NCBI GenBank assembly: GCA_023374045.1 | Contig: CM041777.1 | Location: 89,150,300 to 89,214,299, forward strand | Direction of reading: 5' to 3' | DNA from: Limonium bicolor | Taxonomy: Eukaryota; Streptophyta; Magnoliopsida; Caryophyllales; Plumbaginaceae | DNA length: 64,000 nt | Part shown: positions 60,874 to 64,000 of the stretch, one piece after another | How the letters are laid out: each line of letters opens with the position of its first letter | How positions within the stretch are numbered: the stretch's first letter is position 1 | Made by a program: the position numbers and the translations under genes | Notes under the pieces: model-generated | What the model was told of the DNA's origin: nothing | What the model saw: the letters and a program-made list of their open reading frames with translations, nothing else | The model's database searches: none

Positions 60874-61094
60874 TATTAGACTTGTACATAGGTATTGGTA
60901 TGTACTTTTTATAGTGTGTATCATAGGTTATATTACTTTGTATTTGTCCCTCTCATAACCTCTATATATAGGGCTCCGTCCCTTGTATGCGCACATCATC
61001 AAATACTTATACAAAGCATATATCATACTCTCTGTACATTTTCTCTCGGTGAAATCAATAAGAAGTATACTTTGCATTTCAGCAAAGTCTATCA
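60874..61094 (+). mobile_element. Copia 3' LTR, 221 bp, uninterrupted
   Basis: TATTAGACTTGTACATAGG to GCAAAGTCTATCA, with TATATATA at 60963-60970. It is followed by the duplication GTATA. It could serve as a promoter reading into the right part of the plant gene. Confidence 0.9.
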
Positions 61095-61303
61095 GTATAT
61101 ACTATATACTTCATCCGATTCGAGGAGGGAACTGCCTGGAGACCATATGTCTTGAAATTCTTTCAGTTGACTTGTTCCTAAATATAGATGTACTCTTTTC
61201 TTTGAAATATAGCCCATCTTTATTCAATTTTTTTATGCATGTTAAATCTCAAAATAAAATTAGCTCATGTTCTTATCATTGACAGTATGACTGTTTCTTC
61301 CAG

Positions 61304-61338
61304 GGGTAAAAGTTACCGACCAGCATCATAGAAACAAT
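61304..61338 (+). CDS. Exon 4 (35 nt)
   Basis: Acceptor CTTCCAG|GGGTAAAAG, donor AACAAT|GTGAGTG, which is a near-consensus site. It completes the phase-1 codon left by exon 3 and reads VKVTDQHHRNN. Confidence 0.6.
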
Positions 61339-61436
61339 GTGAGTGAATTACTTAAACTGCTCCACTATTTTAGATTCATGGATTTCCTTCTGTCTTTACG
61401 ATGAGTTGTTTATCCTAAATAAGTACTTACAAAAAG

Positions 61437-61526
61437 GTAAAGCCCAAGTCCACTTTCAAGAAACCGGTTACCAGCTTACAAGGGCATGAGATTTCAAAAA
61501 AAATGGATTCTGCTGGTGCACAAATG
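61437..61526 (+). CDS. Exon 5 (90 nt)
   Basis: Acceptor ACAAAAAG|GTAAAGCCC, donor CAAATG|GTAAAGG, phase 0 at both ends. It encodes VKPKSTFKKPVTSLQGHEIS and then KKMDSAGAQM. Confidence 0.65.
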
Positions 61527-61818
61527 GTAAAGGCGAGTATCAAGTTCTATTAAAGCTTTGGACAAGTATACTCCACATGCACACAGAAACTTCATAAAAA
61601 ACTTGTTTTTTCTCGTTGCCATGCTTAATAGTAGTATATTGGTGTCCACTCTGATTCTATTGGAAAATTTTCCTAATTGACTTCTTCTGCTGTATCATAA
61701 TCTGCTGTTCTTAATTGCTATTTGCTACATTATTATTCATTTCTGACCTAAAGAAATGTTTTATTGGTGATATCGAATCCACGAGGATTGACGTTGCTGC
61801 GTTCTACTCTAATTGCAG

Positions 61819-61987
61819 CCTCTGGGTAAAAGCAGTGAATCATCAAGCTCAATCCTCAGGCAACCTGCAACAAATAGCAAAACAACTTCAGTAGCAGTGG
61901 CAAGAACATCGGTGTCACGACCCAAACGAACGCCTCTTGCTGTTGACCGGGTGAGATCAGAGAGCAATAACTTAGGAGTTGACAAAG
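61819..61987 (+). CDS. Exon 6 (Ser/Arg-rich)
   Basis: Acceptor CTAATTGCAG|CCTCTGG, in phase 0 with exon 5. It encodes PLGKSSESSSSILRQ, then SRPKRTPLAVDRVRSESNN. The probable donor is GACAAAG|GTGGG, phase 1; a donor at GACCG|GGTGAG (about 61949) is an alternative. Downstream exons were not found in the window. Confidence 0.65.
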
Positions 61988-62399
61988 GTGGGAAAATTTT
62001 CGTAAAAATATCGATCTCATAAAAAAATTAAATGTTGTGGTCTTTTTTGAAAAAAATTACGCGAATGTGCCAAATCAGTGTGAAGAAGCTGCCCTGGGGT
62101 TGGGGCAGCTTGCCAAAAATCGTCCCGGGAGTAGGGCAGCTTTTGCATTTTTCTGCTTGAAGCTGCCCTGGGTCTGGGGCGGTTTCAGGCAAAAATGTCG
62201 AAAGATGCCTTGAAGCTAGGGCGGTTTCTGTGCAATTTTCCCCCTCATCCAGAAAATCTCGGCAGCCAATCAGAGCCGTCGATTGAGATTTTCTTCAGAT
62301 TCTAGACGGATAAGGTTATCTGCCGATTTGCACTGAAGCAGCCCTGGGGTTGGGGCGGTCTCCAACAGGCGGAAAACTCTATCCTATTAGTATTCTTCC
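61988..62399. repeat. GC-rich stretch with repeated palindromic motifs
   Basis: Five related motifs: AAGCTGCCC-TGGGGTT-GGGGCAGCTT at 62086-62111, a half copy at 62134, GAAGCTGCCCTGGGTCTGGG with GCGGTTTC at 62159-62186, a short one near 62209, and GCAGCCCTGGGGTTGGGGCG at 62337 onward. No ORF. The origin is unknown to me. Confidence 0.6.
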
Positions 62400-63686
62400 C
62401 AACATATGTTAATGTTAAAATTTTATTATGCACAAATTAATAATGTTAATGTTGCTATTTTGTTATGTAATTTTTCTTACATTTATAACCCTCACTTATA
62501 TAATTTAAATTCGTAATTAATTTAACCAGTTAATTTATGAGTTACAAAATCACCAATTTTGGTGATTTTATGCAATAATTAATTATGGTAATGTTATTAT
62601 TTTGTTATGTATTTTTTTACATTTATAATAATCACTTATAATTTAAATTCGTAATTATTTTAACCATTTAATTTATGAGTTACAAAATCACCAATTTTAT
62701 GCCTTAATTAATTATGTTAATGTTATTATAATGTTATACAATATTTTTTACATTTATAATGCTCACTAACAATATTTAAATTCGTAATTAAATTGACCAT
62801 TTATTTTATGAGTTACAAAATCACCAATTTTGATGGTTTTATGCCTTAATTAATTATGTTAATATTATTATAATGTTATGAATTTTTTTAAACATTTATA
62901 ATGCTCACTAACAATATTTAAATTCGTAATTAAATTGTCCAATTGATTTATGAGTTACAAAATCACCAATTTTGGTGGTTTTATGCACTAATTAACTATG
63001 TTAATGTTATTATAGTGTTATGCAATTTTATGAGTTGCAAAATCACCAATTTTGGTGGTTTTATGCCTTAATTGTTTATGTTAATGTTATTATAGTGTTA
63101 TGCAATTTTTTTTACATTTATAATGCTCATTAATATAATTTAAATTCGTAATTAAATTGTACATTTGTTTTATAAGTTGCAAAATTACCAAATTTTGATG
63201 GTTTTATGCACTAATTAATTTTGTTTATGTTATTAGTATAATGTTATGCATTTTTTTACAATTATAATCCTCATTAATATAATTTAAATTCGTAATTACA
63301 TTGTCCATTTATTTTATAAGTTGCAAAATCACCAATTTTGGTGGTTTTATGCACTAATTAATTTTGTTTATGATATTATAATGTTATGCAATTTTTTTTA
63401 CAATTATAATGCTCATTAATATAATTTAAATTCGTAATTACATTGTCCATTTATTTTATAAGTTGCAAAATCACCAATTTTGGTGGTTTTATGCACTAAT
63501 TAATTTTGTTTATGTTATTATAATGTTATGCAATTTTTTTTACAATTATAATGCTCATTAATATAATTTAAATTCGTAATTACATTGTCCATTTATTTTA
63601 TAAGTTGCAAAATCACCAATTTTGGTGGTTTTATGCCTTAATTGTTTATGTTAATGTTATTATAATGTTATGCAATTTTTTTAAAT
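62400..63686. repeat. AT-rich tandem repeat, period about 142 bp
   Basis: Nine occurrences of AAATCACCAATTTT or a variant at about 62546, 62683, 62818, 62962, 63038, 63185, 63328, 63470 and 63612. Spacing is 135-147, except one of 76. Each unit also has AAATTCGTAATTA and GGTGGTTTTATGC. The last units are nearly identical to each other; the left ones are more diverged. Confidence 0.85.
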
Positions 63687-64000
63687 ACAGGTTTTTGATT
63701 GTGTCCTAATCTGTACAAGCAAACGAAGGTTTGTTACTCTTACTTGTTTTTTAAAATAATGAAAAATACAGTCGTTCTTGTTATGGATTCTTACAACAAT
63801 TCCAGCGCCAAGCTGCCGAGGTGGGACCCGAGGACAATGAATTGTTCACATACCAGTCCACTCACATATCAACAACTCTTTTTTCAGATGATCTGGAACG
63901 TTGATACGCTGTACAACTTTAGTGCATTTTGTTCAATATTTATATTGGATCATAACCTTAAATTGTCTAACCATGGCATATAGGTAATGCAAAATCTAAA
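63687..64000. other. Unassigned end of window
   Basis: More balanced composition than the repeat before it. One frame reads LQQFQRQAAEVGPEDNELF, then FTYQSTHISTTLFSDDLER (about 63790-63900), and another gives a 94-codon ORF (63699-63983). Neither is recognised and no splice phase links them to exon 6. Confidence 0.3.

Larger units (their letters stand above)
37667..61094 (+). mobile_element. Copia element with intact polyprotein, split by a nested element
   Basis: The duplication GTATA stands at 37662-37666 and 61095-61099. The 5' LTR is in two parts (37667-37695 and 55986-56176, 220 bp together) and the 3' LTR is 60874-61094 (221 bp). Without the nested insert the element is about 5.1 kb. 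The two LTRs differ at only about five or six places, so insertion was fairly recent. The first LTR bases are TA rather than TG in both copies. It lies in an intron of the plant gene, same strand. Confidence 0.9.
36741..61987 (+). pseudogene. Plant-specific Ser/Lys-rich protein gene, split by nested retrotransposons
   Basis: Six exon segments fit with GT...AG borders and matching phases: 36741-36852, 37161-37268, 37333-37623, 61304-61338, 61437-61526, 61819-61987. The product has an acidic N-terminus (MEEPENLSID, GGSLFDVFEQDDYL), a SLAWDSAFLT-LDPDELSSIIE segment, a Ser/Asp-rich stretch and a basic Ser/Lys/Pro-rich part. I recognise this layout from an uncharacterised plant family with a WDSAFFT-x-GVLDPEEL signature, but cannot name it. 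A TAG in exon 3 (37542-37544) interrupts the frame, which is otherwise open to the next phase-compatible donor. The intron between exons 3 and 4 holds a 23.4-kb nest of retrotransposons. The 3' end is not in the window. Probably a pseudogene; a shorter functional product cannot be excluded. Confidence 0.7.

Noticed and set aside
63699..63983. 94-codon ORF near the window end as next exon of the plant gene
   Set aside because: No acceptor in the required phase joins it to exon 6, and its composition does not resemble the gene.

Overview
The window looks like nuclear DNA of a flowering plant, most likely a eudicot. It is AT-rich and almost wholly built of LTR retrotransposons around the remains of one intron-containing plant gene. 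It contains an exact 500-N scaffold gap (19035-19534). No tRNA, rRNA, CRISPR or bacterial-type features were seen. The species cannot be named from the sequence.

Left third (1-33679): three or four members of one Ty3/gypsy family, recognised by LTR ends TGAAATACCCC...GGGGTGTTACA, a Met-tRNA primer site and an AAGGGGGGTAGA-type polypurine tract. They are (i) a minus-strand element entering from the left (LTR 1-3349, internal DNA from 3350); (ii) a solo LTR at 4747-8462 with the 5-bp duplication AATAT, sitting in that element; (iii) a plus-strand element (LTR 9195-14246, internal 14247-19034) that runs into the gap; (iv) a near-complete minus-strand element 19535-33679 with LTRs of about 4.5 kb. 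The internal regions of (iii) and (iv) share several landmarks in the same order, yet neither encodes a recognisable gag-pol. They look like large non-autonomous (LARD-type) elements. Their signals are embedded in palindromes whose stems change while pairing is kept.

Middle (33680-37666): a Copia gag-protease fragment on the minus strand cut by element (iv), a 416-bp foldback MITE, a repeat-rich upstream region, and the first exons of a plant gene on the plus strand.

Right half (36741-61987): six exons fit one reading phase and give a Ser/Lys-rich plant-specific protein. Between exons 3 and 4 lies a Copia element (37667-61094, duplication GTATA) with an intact 1509-codon polyprotein. Its 5' LTR is itself split by an 18.3-kb Tat/Ogre-like element on the minus strand (37696-55980, duplication GTATG, LTRs of about 5.1 kb, primer site TGGCGACTCTGCTGGGGA) that has no pol gene but a large tandem array. 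The host gene carries an in-frame TAG and a probable lost splice acceptor, so it is probably a pseudogene.

Right end (61988-64000): a GC-rich stretch of repeated palindromic motifs, a tandem repeat of about 142 bp, and 0.3 kb of unassigned DNA.
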